Assembly: GCA_964397255.1 (NCBI GenBank)
Contig: CAYNHQ010000009.1
Coordinates: forward strand, 54,848-118,847
Length of the DNA: 64,000 nucleotides
From: CAYNHQ01 sp964397255
GTDB taxonomy: Bacteria > Bdellovibrionota_G > JALEGL01 > DATDPG01
Direction: 5' to 3'
The number at the start of each line of letters is the position of its first letter. The stretch's first letter is position 1. A model generated the notes under the pieces. The model was not told where the DNA came from and made no database searches. It saw only the letters and a program-made list of their open reading frames with translations. The translations under genes were made by a program, and so were the position numbers. Below, in pieces: positions 15,503-24,414 of the stretch.

Positions 15503-18391
15503 TTAGGGGGCGGAGGGATCCATGAGAAAGAGATCGAGAGCTTCACTGGCTTCATCTACATTAGTCGCCACCGAAGCGGCGTCGCTTGCAACTTCGCCCG
15601 GTCTGGCAATTAAGAAAGCCTTTTGATCCCGAAGATCTTCGGAATCTCGTGCGACAATTAGAACACGGTTTACTCCCGATTCGAGAGGAATACTCGAATC
15701 GAGCGTAGCTTCCGCTTCAGAGGAAGAAAAGTTCTGATAAAAAACCTTCCGATTATTGACGAACACAAAGACGTCTTTGACCGCCGACACGTCCTTGATT
15801 TTTCCATTGAGTTTCAGGAATTGCCCGGGAGATTTTAAGAACGCTAACTTTTCCGTGTCGACATCAATTTGTGGAGGAGTAAGGAGGTTCACGGATTTCG
15901 TTGCGGCCACTTTTCCTTCTGAAGGCAGCAACAATTTTTTAGTGGTGTACACACGGAAAATCGGGTCGACGAACATCAGATCGACGGCAGGAGGGGTATC
16001 CGCCTTGATCGACTGAACATCGAATAAAAAGGAAAACTTTCGCTCCTCTCCCGGAGCCAGTGTGGAGATCGGCATTCGACCTCGCCGGAACTTCAAAGAT
16101 TTGCTTCCTGTTTCACGGAGGATGGCGGAGGCCTCTGAAGTGGCACTTTTTCCCACATTTTTCACGCGGATTTTTAACTCGACAGATTCTCCAGCTTCCA
16201 ATTTTCCGTTTCCGTTCCCTTTTGTATCCGCGCCCGAGGCGTCATTGATTTCGTAAGAAAAAGCAAACCGCGGACCTTCCAGGGCCCGAATGGGGAGCGA
16301 AAAGGAAGTTTTAACAGGGATATTTCCTTTCGCCTCGTGGAACGTAAATGAGACGTCGGCAAGATTGGCGGGGGTTGATTTCGGAACTTCCACCTTAATG
16401 TCGCGTGTGACTTTTCCCCCGGGCGGGACTTTTCCGAAGAGAAATTCACGATCGTCAAAAAGATAGTTCTTCGAATCGGAAAGTGTCCACGATTGATACA
16501 GAGTGCAAGGTCCGGGGTTTTCAAGGGTTACCGCGAAACGCAGAGTATCACCTGCTTTAACCGGGCTCTTGTTGGAGTTGGTGGCGGTGGCCGTGGCTTT
16601 AGGAACGCCGCATCCACTGGATCCATTCTTTGGAGCCGACCAATCGATTCCCTTGGAAGAAAGTGTGTCCACAATTTTCGCCGTTTCGTCTTTGTTGAGT
16701 GATGTCGCCAATGAACCTGCGGCTGAAAGAATTTCTTTTCGACTTTTTTTATTCTCCGATGCTTTCAGAAGTGAATGAGCGGCAAAAATCTCAAAATCCT
16801 TTAGGGCGGCTTTTTGACGTTCCGCCATAGAGGCTCCGACCGTGGGAGGAGGAATTGCATCTTCCTCAGCGATTTGTTTGTCCGCCCGTTTTTCCAAGTA
16901 ATGTATTTCTTCTAAAGCTTCGGCGGCAGCGGCAGGTTCGCCCGGGCGATCAAAATGCCGGTCGAGGCTGACCTCCCCGAATCGCTTTCGATTCCGAAAT
17001 ACGTCCATCCGGTCGGGGGAAATTACAGACGGAAGAATTTTGATATCAGGCACAATTCCGATCGTCTGGATCGAAAAATCTCCCGGTGTTAGGTATTGCG
17101 CAATGGTCAGTTTCACCGCAGCGTTTTCCGGAAGATCGAAGATCGATTGCACGGTGCCTTTTCCGAAAGTTCGTTGACCTAAAATCACCGCGCGATCGCG
17201 TCGCTGAAGCGCGCCGGCCACAATTTCAGAGGCACTCGCGCTTCCCTCATTCACCAAGACCGCCATCGGATAATTGGGTTCCGTTCCAATGCTGGTCGCT
17301 TTTTCCTCTTCGCGCACCGTATTGCTAAAACCCACTGTGGTAACAATCGGGCCATCGGAGAGGAATTTGTCGGAAACCGCGACGGCTTGGTCGAGAAGTC
17401 CTCCCGGATCATTGCGAAGATCGAGAATCAGTCCCTTGAGCGCTCCTCCCGCTTCCTTTGTCATTCGGGCCAAGTGCGTATTGAGATCCCGCGACGTGTT
17501 CCCTTGGAAGTTTTTCACCTTCACATAGCCGATATTTTCAGGAAGAAGTTGAGACTCGACACTTACAATCTTGATGATGTCGCGTGTAATGCTGAAATCT
17601 TTAGAGGTGGTCCAGCCGTCGCGCATGACGGAGATGGTGACGACTGTGCCTTTGGGTCCCCGCATTTTCTCCACCGCTTCGGTCAATGACATATTCAACG
17701 TGGATTCATCACCGATTTTTTTGATCCAATCTCCCGCGCGAAGCCCCACCTTATGGGCCGGCGTACCTTCCAACGGGGCAATAATCGTAAGCTTCGTGTC
17801 ACGTAGCCCAATGACAATGCCGAGCCCTCCAAAAGTACCGGTGGTTCCCACTTTCATCTCGGTATAGAGATCTTCCGAGAGATAAACCGAATGAGGATCG
17901 AGCGTGGAGAGCACTCCGGATATCGACGCAATTTCGAGATCCTTATCAGAAATGTCGCTCTTGCGATGACTTCGAACAAACTTCAGAGCGTCAGATATCG
18001 AAGTTTGCAAGCCATAGAGAGTAGGGATGTCCGTATCAAATTCTAATCGGCTCTCATTTACGATGAGTGCGGCTTTTTTCGGGTCGGGTCGAAGTACGCG
18101 CACTTCCGGAACCGTTTGGCTGATCGATTCAAGTGCTTTGGTGAACATGACCGAGGGATCCACTCGCTTCGGATCGACATAACTCGCGCGAATTCGCTGA
18201 AGGACCTGGCTGAGCGAATCCAGGTGCTCCAGTCGATCCTGTCTTCCGAGCCAATCGGGCGTGATGGAAAAACCTTCCGAAATGACTTCGATGGGACCGA
18301 AGCCGAATCTAGTGAAGCGATCGAGTTGTCCCAGCAGAAGAGAACCGAGAAACAACATCAAAAATGTCAGAAATAATTGAGGCTTACGCAT
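15503..18391 (-). CDS. C-terminal processing peptidase (S41) with PDZ and long C-terminal extension
   Basis: The 962-residue protein has an N-terminal signal/anchor (LFLTFLMLFLGSLLLG), a CTP helper region, a PDZ domain (about 185-270) and the S41 core. The catalytic pair is Ser386 in GSASASEI and Lys411 in FGKGTVQ. Residues after about 470 form an extension of more than 450 residues with immunoglobulin-like repeats of CARDB type (ENPGPCTLYQSWTL, KNVGKSATSEASAIL), absent from ordinary CtpA/Prc. It is probably periplasmic and processes envelope proteins. It is 55 bp upstream of mreB on the same strand. Confidence 0.88.
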   Translation of the reverse strand: MRKPQLFLTFLMLFLGSLLLGQLDRFTRFGFGPIEVISEGFSITPDWLGRQDRLEHLDSLSQVLQRIRASYVDPKRVDPSVMFTKALESISQTVPEVRVLRPDPKKAALIVNESRLEFDTDIPTLYGLQTSISDALKFVRSHRKSDISDKDLEIASISGVLSTLDPHSVYLSEDLYTEMKVGTTGTFGGLGIVIGLRDTKLTIIAPLEGTPAHKVGLRAGDWIKKIGDESTLNMSLTEAVEKMRGPKGTVVTISVMRDGWTTSKDFSITRDIIKIVSVESQLLPENIGYVKVKNFQGNTSRDLNTHLARMTKEAGGALKGLILDLRNDPGGLLDQAVAVSDKFLSDGPIVTTVGFSNTVREEEKATSIGTEPNYPMAVLVNEGSASASEIVAGALQRRDRAVILGQRTFGKGTVQSIFDLPENAAVKLTIAQYLTPGDFSIQTIGIVPDIKILPSVISPDRMDVFRNRKRFGEVSLDRHFDRPGEPAAAAEALEEIHYLEKRADKQIAEEDAIPPPTVGASMAERQKAALKDFEIFAAHSLLKASENKKSRKEILSAAGSLATSLNKDETAKIVDTLSSKGIDWSAPKNGSSGCGVPKATATATNSNKSPVKAGDTLRFAVTLENPGPCTLYQSWTLSDSKNYLFDDREFLFGKVPPGGKVTRDIKVEVPKSTPANLADVSFTFHEAKGNIPVKTSFSLPIRALEGPRFAFSYEINDASGADTKGNGNGKLEAGESVELKIRVKNVGKSATSEASAILRETGSKSLKFRRGRMPISTLAPGEERKFSFLFDVQSIKADTPPAVDLMFVDPIFRVYTTKKLLLPSEGKVAATKSVNLLTPPQIDVDTEKLAFLKSPGQFLKLNGKIKDVSAVKDVFVFVNNRKVFYQNFSSSEAEATLDSSIPLESGVNRVLIVARDSEDLRDQKAFLIARPGEVASDAASVATNVDEASEALDLFLMDPSAP

Positions 18392-18541
18392 GAACTTGAA
18401 TCATCATTAATATAACACGAATCCGATTTGTTGAAGGGGGTCGGAGAAGCGCTTATTGACCCGTCGCGTAGTAAGAATTCTTGACACCTCAGGGTCTCTC
18501 TTGTAGCTGAACTTCCTTTGATTTTCATACTTTAGTGCCGG

Positions 18542-18616
18542 GCGGGAGTAGCTCAGGGGTAGAGCATCACGTTGCCAACGTGAGGGTCGAGGGTTCAAAT
18601 CCCTTCTCCCGCTCCA
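18542..18616 (+). tRNA. tRNA-Gly (GCC)
   Basis: A complete cloverleaf: acceptor arms GCGGGAG and CTCCCGC, anticodon loop TTGCCAA with anticodon GCC, T-loop GGTTCAAATCC, and an encoded CCA. It is followed four bases later by tRNA-Cys. Confidence 0.95.
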
Positions 18617-18620
18617 ATTA

Positions 18621-18695
18621 GGCGACGTACCCAAGTGGTAAGGGAGCGGTCTGCAAAACCGCGATTCGCCGGTTCGAATCCGGCCGTCGCCTCCA
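18621..18695 (+). tRNA. tRNA-Cys (GCA)
   Basis: A complete cloverleaf: acceptor arms GGCGACG and CGTCGCC, anticodon loop CTGCAAA with anticodon GCA, T-loop GGTTCGAATCC, discriminator T and encoded CCA. It forms a two-tRNA transcript with tRNA-Gly. Confidence 0.95.
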
Positions 18696-18700
18696 TATTA

Positions 18701-18723
18701 ATCAGGGAGCTCCGCCCCCTGAT
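18701..18723 (+). terminator. Hairpin after tRNA-Cys
   Basis: ATCAGGG and CCCTGAT form a perfect 7-bp stem around a 9-nt loop five bases after tRNA-Cys. There is no T-run, so it is a weak terminator or a processing structure. A second small stem (CCGGC-AAA-GCCGG, 18741-18753) follows. Confidence 0.35.
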
Positions 18724-18747
18724 AGATCCCACCCTTCGGACCGGCAA

Positions 18748-18771
18748 AGCCGGATCCTTTGGGCTTATTTC
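18748..18771 (+). repeat. 24-bp direct repeat, left copy (fic cassette boundary)
   Basis: These 24 bases match 19933-19956 with one mismatch (T for C at the 13th base). The copy lies between the tRNA-Cys gene and the fic stop. With the right copy it brackets exactly the fic gene and its promoter. Confidence 0.75.
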
Positions 18772-18799
18772 CCGCTACAGTTGCAGTTCTTTCATTCTT

Positions 18800-19843
18800 T
18801 TAGCGTTTCCGTTGCCATTTGGCTCCTGGGCCACGACCAAGACACGTCACTTTTCCAGTTTTCTGGAGATCCTTCAAAACTCGGCGGACCATGTCGTGGC
18901 TCACACCGGGACAGCTCCGTTTCAGTTCCGCCAGCGTGAACTCTTCATCAAAATCGTCGATTGCAGCCTGAAGCAGTGCTGTTTTCGCTCCACGGGGACT
19001 TCTAAAAGTAGCGGCGCGTTCCTCGAACTCCCGATACGCACGGCGGATAATCGAGAGAAAGTAATTGAGCCAGGGAAAGAGATCGTGACGCCCTTCGTGC
19101 CAGTCGGTCGAGCTTTCGTTTAAGACAGCGTAATAGTCCTCTTTGGTCTCCTCTGTTAATCGTTCGAGACTTATATATCGGCCGACTTCGTATCCATGAT
19201 GGTAGAGAACCAAAAGTGTCAGCAAACGGGAAATGCGGCCGTTCCCATCACGAAAAGGATGAATGCAGAGAAAATCGAGTGTGAGGACGCCTGCAAGGAC
19301 CAGCGGATGAACACGTTGTTCATTCAGAAGACGATTGTACGAAGAACATAACTCGTCCACGGCCGCGACGGTTGATTTCGCTGGAACAGTTTTGAATCGA
19401 ACCACGGGAGGCCGGTTTGGACGAATTTCTACAATATCGTTGTCGACTCGCTTCCATACGCCTGCATCTCCAGCACCCTGTTGGCAAAGTCTGTGTAACC
19501 GAAGTAAGGTGTCCGCCGAGATCTTATGTTTGTGATCCTGAGTATGAATCAGGTTGAGAGCTTTGCGGTATCCTTGGATTTCCTCTTCGGATCGATCTCG
19601 CGGTCGAGCATTCGCAATGACCAAAGGGCGTAAGCGCTTCGGTTCAACTACCACCCCTTCGATACGATTCGATGATTCGACACTCTGAATGAGAGCAGCC
19701 TCGCGAAGGGCTTTGAGAAGCTGAGGTGTCTGCTTTGTGTAAAGTTCCTGTTTGCCCTTGGATTCCGCGATCTCGCTCAAAAGCCAAACTGTACCTGCGG
19801 GCAGAGCCAACTTTTCCAACAGGTTGTTTCGAAAAGACATCAT
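18800..19843 (-). CDS. Fic-domain protein (probable AMP transferase)
   Basis: The 347-residue protein has a Fic_N-like region, the inhibitory-helix motif SVESSNRIEG (S/T-x-x-x-E-G) near residue 55, and the active-site loop HPFRDGNGRISRLL. A winged-helix segment follows at the C-terminus (EEFTLAELKRSCPGVSHDMVRRVLKDLQKTGKV). The inhibitory helix in front of the core is the class II arrangement, held inactive until the glutamate is displaced. Fic enzymes usually transfer AMP to a hydroxyl group of a target protein. The gene has its own promoter and is bracketed by 24-bp repeats, which suggests a mobile cassette; the target is unknown. Confidence 0.9.
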   Translation of the reverse strand: MMSFRNNLLEKLALPAGTVWLLSEIAESKGKQELYTKQTPQLLKALREAALIQSVESSNRIEGVVVEPKRLRPLVIANARPRDRSEEEIQGYRKALNLIHTQDHKHKISADTLLRLHRLCQQGAGDAGVWKRVDNDIVEIRPNRPPVVRFKTVPAKSTVAAVDELCSSYNRLLNEQRVHPLVLAGVLTLDFLCIHPFRDGNGRISRLLTLLVLYHHGYEVGRYISLERLTEETKEDYYAVLNESSTDWHEGRHDLFPWLNYFLSIIRRAYREFEERAATFRSPRGAKTALLQAAIDDFDEEFTLAELKRSCPGVSHDMVRRVLKDLQKTGKVTCLGRGPGAKWQRKR

Positions 19844-19860
19844 TTGATTTGTCCCCTGTT

Positions 19861-19889
19861 TTATTACCTCTTTTATTACCTCTTTTCAA
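19861..19889 (-). promoter_or_regulatory. Promoter of the fic gene
   Basis: On the minus strand, TTGAAA (19889-19884) and TAATAA (19866-19861) are 17 bp apart. The spacer and -10 region consist of two tandem copies of AAAGAGGTAATA. AGGGG lies in the short leader before the ATGATG start. Confidence 0.6.
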
Positions 19890-19902
19890 GGGTAATACCC
19901 TT
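19888..19902. promoter_or_regulatory. Palindromic operator candidate at the fic promoter
   Basis: AAGGGTA-A-TACCCTT is a perfect 7-1-7 palindrome touching the -35 box of the fic promoter. This is a typical position for a repressor; the winged-helix tail of the Fic protein is one candidate ligand. Confidence 0.45.
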
Positions 19903-19932
19903 TCTCTCTTTTTGGTCGTATATTGGCTAGTT

Positions 19933-19956
19933 AGCCGGATCCTTCGGGCTTATTTC
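19933..19956 (+). repeat. 24-bp direct repeat, right copy (fic cassette boundary)
   Basis: This is the second copy of the repeat at 18748-18771. It spans the stop codon and last bases of the PilZ-AMIN gene, so it is likely the ancestral sequence, with the left copy created when the cassette arrived. Confidence 0.75.
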
Positions 19957-21170
19957 GAAATCGAGATCCGCAGACGGGCGCCGTCGGGTTCGATCGACGC
20001 AATTTTGTTGCTCGCTCCTTTGAGATCCAAAACGACATGAAGTTCGCCTCCCCCCAATGTCAGGTGATAACCGTTTCGAATCCGAATGAGATGTGGAGTT
20101 CCGATTTCAATCGCAGTTTTCGGATAGGGTCTTTTAATTCCCAAGATTTTGATCACTTCTTTTGGAGGTTTTCCTTCCACCCGCAAATCTGAATAGCGAT
20201 CTTTGGTCAGAGCACCATCCCACCAGAGTGTGAGCACCGTCTGATTCCCTTCGACTTTCCATGTGACGTTTTCGAGCGCTGTCGCAGGCGCGAGTGAGGG
20301 GGAAGCTGCCGTCGCTGAAATCATTGGAGTGGGGAAAGCGGCCGTAGCAACAATTCTAGGTGCTGCTTTGGATGGAGGAGCAACGGCTTTGGCGACCGGC
20401 GCCGGTTGAGGCATAGGTGGAGAAATCAGTCTGAGAATTTTCTCGCGATAAAAATAACCACCGCTACCCAGACCGGCGAGAACCAAAAAGAGAAATATCC
20501 ATATCCATGCCGATGACTTTTTTGCGGCTGAAGGTTCATTCACCATTTTGGTTGGAATCGTCTTGGAAATCGGCTTTTTCGGGATGACCACGGGCTCGGG
20601 CGCCGTGTCGTCAATCAAAATAGCGGGTGAGGAGTTGGTTAGAAGGGAAGGAATGGGTTCAGTCGTTGCAGACAATTCAGATGTCGCTTCTCCCGCCGCA
20701 AAAAGCGCCTTAAAGTCCTCGTCGCCCGCCGAGATGCCGCTGGGTGCATCGGGTGGCGGGAGCGCGGCCGTTTCCATCAAACCGTCTTCGAGGCGAAATG
20801 GCGTGCCTCCTCGACTCACATATTGGCTCACCATGGTTTCAATCAGCTCGCGGCTCGGTGCATCGATTTCATGAAAGCGAGCTCCCATTCCCGCAGGCTT
20901 TTCGGCGCTTACATCTAATGTTCGAACCCAGGTGACCTCGCCGATTCCTTGAATCAATTTGAAATTGTCGGCGAGTTTAAATTCAAAACTAAAAACCGTG
21001 CCGACCGGTTTGGGCTCCTTGGTTTTAATAAAGATGCCGCCGACAGAAATATTGGAAGAGTATTCCGAAACAAACCCGCTAAATTTTTCAAACTCCAGGT
21101 TGACCTTGGTTTCCAAGGGAACCCGTGTGTTCATTCGGGGAGCGGAAGGATCGGGAGCGCTTTTCGTCAC
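19950..21170 (-). CDS. PilZ domain, membrane segment and AMIN-like domain protein
   Basis: The 406-residue protein has an N-terminal PilZ domain of the Myxococcus paralogue type (MNTRVPLETKVNLEF, NISVGGIFIKT, GMGARFHEID), an acidic/Pro-rich linker, one membrane helix (SAWIWIFLFLVLAGLGSGGYFY) near residue 225, and a C-terminal AMIN-like beta domain (VTWKVEGNQTVLTLWWDG to HVVLDLKG). It could carry a cytoplasmic c-di-GMP signal to a periplasmic, peptidoglycan-linked domain. The start is GTG. It lies 81 bp downstream of gspN on the same strand and could belong to the T2SS operon. Confidence 0.75.
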   Translation of the reverse strand: MTKSAPDPSAPRMNTRVPLETKVNLEFEKFSGFVSEYSSNISVGGIFIKTKEPKPVGTVFSFEFKLADNFKLIQGIGEVTWVRTLDVSAEKPAGMGARFHEIDAPSRELIETMVSQYVSRGGTPFRLEDGLMETAALPPPDAPSGISAGDEDFKALFAAGEATSELSATTEPIPSLLTNSSPAILIDDTAPEPVVIPKKPISKTIPTKMVNEPSAAKKSSAWIWIFLFLVLAGLGSGGYFYREKILRLISPPMPQPAPVAKAVAPPSKAAPRIVATAAFPTPMISATAASPSLAPATALENVTWKVEGNQTVLTLWWDGALTKDRYSDLRVEGKPPKEVIKILGIKRPYPKTAIEIGTPHLIRIRNGYHLTLGGGELHVVLDLKGASNKIASIEPDGARLRISISK

Positions 21171-21251
21171 GAGTCGGAATTTTGCGATGAAACGATCAAT
21201 CTGACAACAATCTGAACAGCCCTTGCGCGCACCGCGGCATATGGAAATAGA

Positions 21252-22175
21252 TTAATAACCGCGCACCGAAAGTTGGTTCAGTGGGCCGGTGATTTTTAAG
21301 GCCATCGTGTCACCCGAAACCGTGACACCCATTTGACTGCCGAACGTCGAGATCAAACTTTTCAATTCCGCGGCCTTGTCGCTGAACGTGAGCTTGGCAT
21401 CGAGCTGAGCTTGGCTGCGCGCAAAAAATGGATCGATACGAATCGACCCGTTTGCACTGCCCGTCAAATCGGGCCCGGAAAGCTGGGCCTGGGGGATGTC
21501 CAGTTTTCCCTTATCCAGATTTCCCTTCACCGTAATGCGATCAAAGCGAAGTTCCTTCAGCATGGGTGGATTGAGTGCGACCTGTGACAAGGTAATTGTC
21601 AGGTTTCCCGTGGCGGCGGTGAGATCGCCGTGGGTTACGGCCGCCGTCGGCCCGGAGAGCTCCACATCAAAAGCGGTTTTAGCTTTGGCTTTGAGTTCGG
21701 CCCCCACCAACATTGGATCGAAAGATCCCAGCGGGAAGCCCTGATCAATCCGAAAATCGTCATTCTTAAGTCTCATGCGGGTCTCTGTCTTTCCCATCCC
21801 AATAAAGCCGTTCCATTTTGTTTTTTCCTGATCAGCGGAAAAAGAGACCGTCATGGCTTTTCGAATCGGATAAAAAAGCACGGCGAAAGGTGAAACCGTC
21901 GCTCGGAGAGTCTTGAATTCAAAATCGACGGGCGTGGTTCCAATCGGCGGACCTTGAATGCGAGCCCCTTTCGCCACGAATCCCAGAGGTAGAGCGGGGG
22001 ACAATTCATCCATGTCAAATCGGTAACCCGTACTGCGCGTAATCGTACGAGTCAGCATTTCCCGAATCCTTTCATAAGGAAAGTTCCACACGAGTCCAAA
22101 CGCAAAGACCGCCGTGCCGAGTAGCAAATACTTTGCAATTCCACGAAGAGTTTCGATGCTCGGAATGTATTTCAT
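21252..22175 (-). CDS. gspN: Type II secretion system protein GspN
   Basis: The 307-residue protein has one N-terminal membrane helix (YLLLGTAVFAFGLVWNFP) and a periplasmic beta-rich domain with AsmA-like repeats (MDELSPALPLGFVAKGARIQGPP; GDLTAATGNLTITLSQV). The form matches GspN of deltaproteobacterial T2SS, an inner-membrane accessory subunit. The start overlaps gspM by 4 bp (ATGA). It is the last recognised gsp gene of the operon. Confidence 0.8.
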   Translation of the reverse strand: MKYIPSIETLRGIAKYLLLGTAVFAFGLVWNFPYERIREMLTRTITRSTGYRFDMDELSPALPLGFVAKGARIQGPPIGTTPVDFEFKTLRATVSPFAVLFYPIRKAMTVSFSADQEKTKWNGFIGMGKTETRMRLKNDDFRIDQGFPLGSFDPMLVGAELKAKAKTAFDVELSGPTAAVTHGDLTAATGNLTITLSQVALNPPMLKELRFDRITVKGNLDKGKLDIPQAQLSGPDLTGSANGSIRIDPFFARSQAQLDAKLTFSDKAAELKSLISTFGSQMGVTVSGDTMALKITGPLNQLSVRGY

Positions 22176-22756
22176 GATCCCTCGTTCGCCTGAAAGGTGG
22201 AAACCACGAAAGTGGCGCTCAACTGAGTGGGGTCCTGAAAATTAGGCCGAACTTTCAGCGAACTGATTCGAAGAACCTGGCCGGAATTTTCAATCTCATA
22301 AAGGAATTGAATCAATACCCGGATAGTGATTTGCCGAACCGTCACTTCGACTTGCGATTCCCGATAGAGATTGTTCGGCGTCCCGGGGCGCTCTTTGATC
22401 GATTCCATTTTTACGCCGTTTTTGTTGGCCAGACCGTCCAAGTGGCTCGCCAACTGAAACCCTGGAGGAGTCCGGCGAATCATTTGATCAAGCTCATGAA
22501 TTTGCCGCTCCGTTTGGGCATAGACGTATCGAAGATCGTTCATTCGTTTCAGGCTAAAACGGGCCTGTTCGATTTTCGACGACATGCTGGCCGTCGAAGC
22601 GGCCAAGATGGAATAGATGAGCAACATAAGAAACACAATTCCCGCCGCGGCCGATCCAAGAACGATGTATCGTTCGCGCTCGGACAGTCGGGCATAATAT
22701 GTCCTTAAAACTTCCAATTGACCCAAAAAGTCGCGCCAACGTTCACCAAACGTCAT
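22172..22756 (-). CDS. gspM: Type II secretion system protein GspM
   Basis: The 194-residue protein has a short cytoplasmic N-terminus (YARLSERERYIV, the family signature), a membrane helix (GSAAAGIVFLMLLIYSILA) and a periplasmic ferredoxin-like domain after a coiled-coil. GspM partners GspL in the inner-membrane platform and links the ATPase to the pseudopilus. It overlaps gspL and gspN by 4 bp at both ends, so the three are coupled. Confidence 0.88.
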   Translation of the reverse strand: MTFGERWRDFLGQLEVLRTYYARLSERERYIVLGSAAAGIVFLMLLIYSILAASTASMSSKIEQARFSLKRMNDLRYVYAQTERQIHELDQMIRRTPPGFQLASHLDGLANKNGVKMESIKERPGTPNNLYRESQVEVTVRQITIRVLIQFLYEIENSGQVLRISSLKVRPNFQDPTQLSATFVVSTFQANEGS

Positions 22757-24414
22757 TTTTTTCCTCCTTTCTCCGTGGTTTCCTCTCCGCCAATCGTGAA
22801 AGAGACCTGAAAGGATTTCTTTCCGTCCGGTGAATCCCGGATGTCACCCTTTTCAATTTTCCGAAACTGGGGTTGTTCATGAAGCGCCGCGACGATTTTA
22901 TCTACGGATGTGAATGAATCGGTATTGGCACGCACCGTCACCATATTTCGGTCAATCGAAATCTCTTGCGTGTCGACCGGGATATTTTGGGGGATTCGCT
23001 TCGAGATATCGAGCAGAACGCCCAGAGCGGTCATTTCGTTGAGCCCCGCAGTGAGCACTTCCTGTTGATCACGGTATTTTCGAATACGCTCTTCCAGTGT
23101 CTTAAGTGCCAGAGCCGAAGTCTTAGGTTTTTGTTTTGCATCGGGGATGATTTCATTGAATGTTCTCATCACCGCATCATCCATTTTATGAAGTTGACGG
23201 GAGAAGTTTTCATACCGCATGACGATATGGACCAATGCCACCAGGAAAATGGCCGCGATCCATTGGCCGAAAAACATCGCTTTCTTTTTGAGATCGGTCA
23301 TGTCCCGGGCAAAGGCGAAATCTCCCGTTCGGAAATTGAGCGAAGCCACCCGTGCGGCATTGGCGCCCCGCGCCGCCGCGCGGAGGCCCAGGCCCACGGC
23401 CTGAGCTAGAATAGCTTCCTTTCCTGCAAGTCGGCGGGAAACCTCATGTTCCGGCGGAAAGAAATGAAGCCGACTCACTTTCAGATTGGTGATCGCCGCA
23501 AAATATTCGGGCAAATTGCGCAGAAGCGATGTGCCCCCGCAGAAATAGATTTGTTCTACGGGATTCGCCGGCCCGCCCAAGTTGGCGTGCATAGCACGGT
23601 AGGCCTGAAAAGTTTGGCTGATTTCACGCGCCAAAGGATCGATCGATTTTCGAATGGCGGCTGAAAGTCGGCGAAGATCCTTGCTTTGAAGCGGATGTCC
23701 CTCCAGCTCCAGAATTCCGTGCGTGTGTTTGACTTCAAGCGCCTGGTCCCATGTTAAATCCAGTTCGTTTCGGATGGATTCCGTCACCGCCTTGCCGGCA
23801 CTCATGAGCGTTCGAACGTATTGAACGCGATGATTCGCCACGATGCATACCGAAGTTTTCTGATGTCCGATATCCACGATGGCGTATGTGCCGCCTTCTT
23901 GCGAAAGGGTAAGTTGATTCAAATTATATAGAGCGATCGAATCCAGGCCGACAAAGGCCGGCTCCAAATTCGCGTTGCGAAGAATGGAGAGATGTTCTGA
24001 AATTAGGGTCTTTCGAACGGCCGCCGCCAAAACGGTGGTCTGCGCTTTATTCGAAAGGATGGTGTGATGGGCCACGAGAATATCATCGAGCTCAAAGGGG
24101 AGATCGGATTCAAGCTCAAAGGGAAGAACCTTTTCGACCTGCCTTTCGGGAAGAGGCAGGGTCAAAAGTCGCGTGGATACGTAGGTCCCCGGTATCGCCG
24201 TCACCGTGGTTTGAGGAGTAAGAGAATGTTCCTCCAAAAGGCGAAGGATGGCTTCCGTGGTGACCACGGCGCGCTCCTCCGGCGCAAGATCATCGGCCTT
24301 CAGCGGTGGTGATTCGAAGAGATCCGTGAGTTCGAATGATCGAAACGTGGTTTCAAAAAGAGCACCCTTGATCGAATACGAACCCATATCCAGACCTAGG
24401 AGTTTTTGAGGCAT
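22753..24414 (-). CDS. gspL: Type II secretion system protein GspL (actin-like assembly protein)
   Basis: The 553-residue protein has a PilM/GspL cytoplasmic actin-like fold (LGLDMGSYSIKGALFE; AIVDIGHQKTSVCIV; IYFCGGTSLLRNLPEY), a membrane helix (FGQWIAAIFLVALVHIVM) and a periplasmic domain. GspL anchors GspE at the membrane. The ATG at 24414 overlaps the gspK stop (TGATG). A longer frame to 24699 runs antisense-like through gspK and is not used. Confidence 0.9.
   Translation of the reverse strand: MPQKLLGLDMGSYSIKGALFETTFRSFELTDLFESPPLKADDLAPEERAVVTTEAILRLLEEHSLTPQTTVTAIPGTYVSTRLLTLPLPERQVEKVLPFELESDLPFELDDILVAHHTILSNKAQTTVLAAAVRKTLISEHLSILRNANLEPAFVGLDSIALYNLNQLTLSQEGGTYAIVDIGHQKTSVCIVANHRVQYVRTLMSAGKAVTESIRNELDLTWDQALEVKHTHGILELEGHPLQSKDLRRLSAAIRKSIDPLAREISQTFQAYRAMHANLGGPANPVEQIYFCGGTSLLRNLPEYFAAITNLKVSRLHFFPPEHEVSRRLAGKEAILAQAVGLGLRAAARGANAARVASLNFRTGDFAFARDMTDLKKKAMFFGQWIAAIFLVALVHIVMRYENFSRQLHKMDDAVMRTFNEIIPDAKQKPKTSALALKTLEERIRKYRDQQEVLTAGLNEMTALGVLLDISKRIPQNIPVDTQEISIDRNMVTVRANTDSFTSVDKIVAALHEQPQFRKIEKGDIRDSPDGKKSFQVSFTIGGEETTEKGGKK

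Noticed and set aside
18407..18634. Reading frame on the minus strand with RRDLNPRPSRWQRDALPLSYS
   Set aside because: It is the antisense translation of tRNA-Gly; this peptide is a well-known annotation artefact.
19861..19887. Tandem 12-bp repeats as a CRISPR-like or VNTR array
   Set aside because: Only two copies, and they form the spacer and -10 box of the fic promoter.
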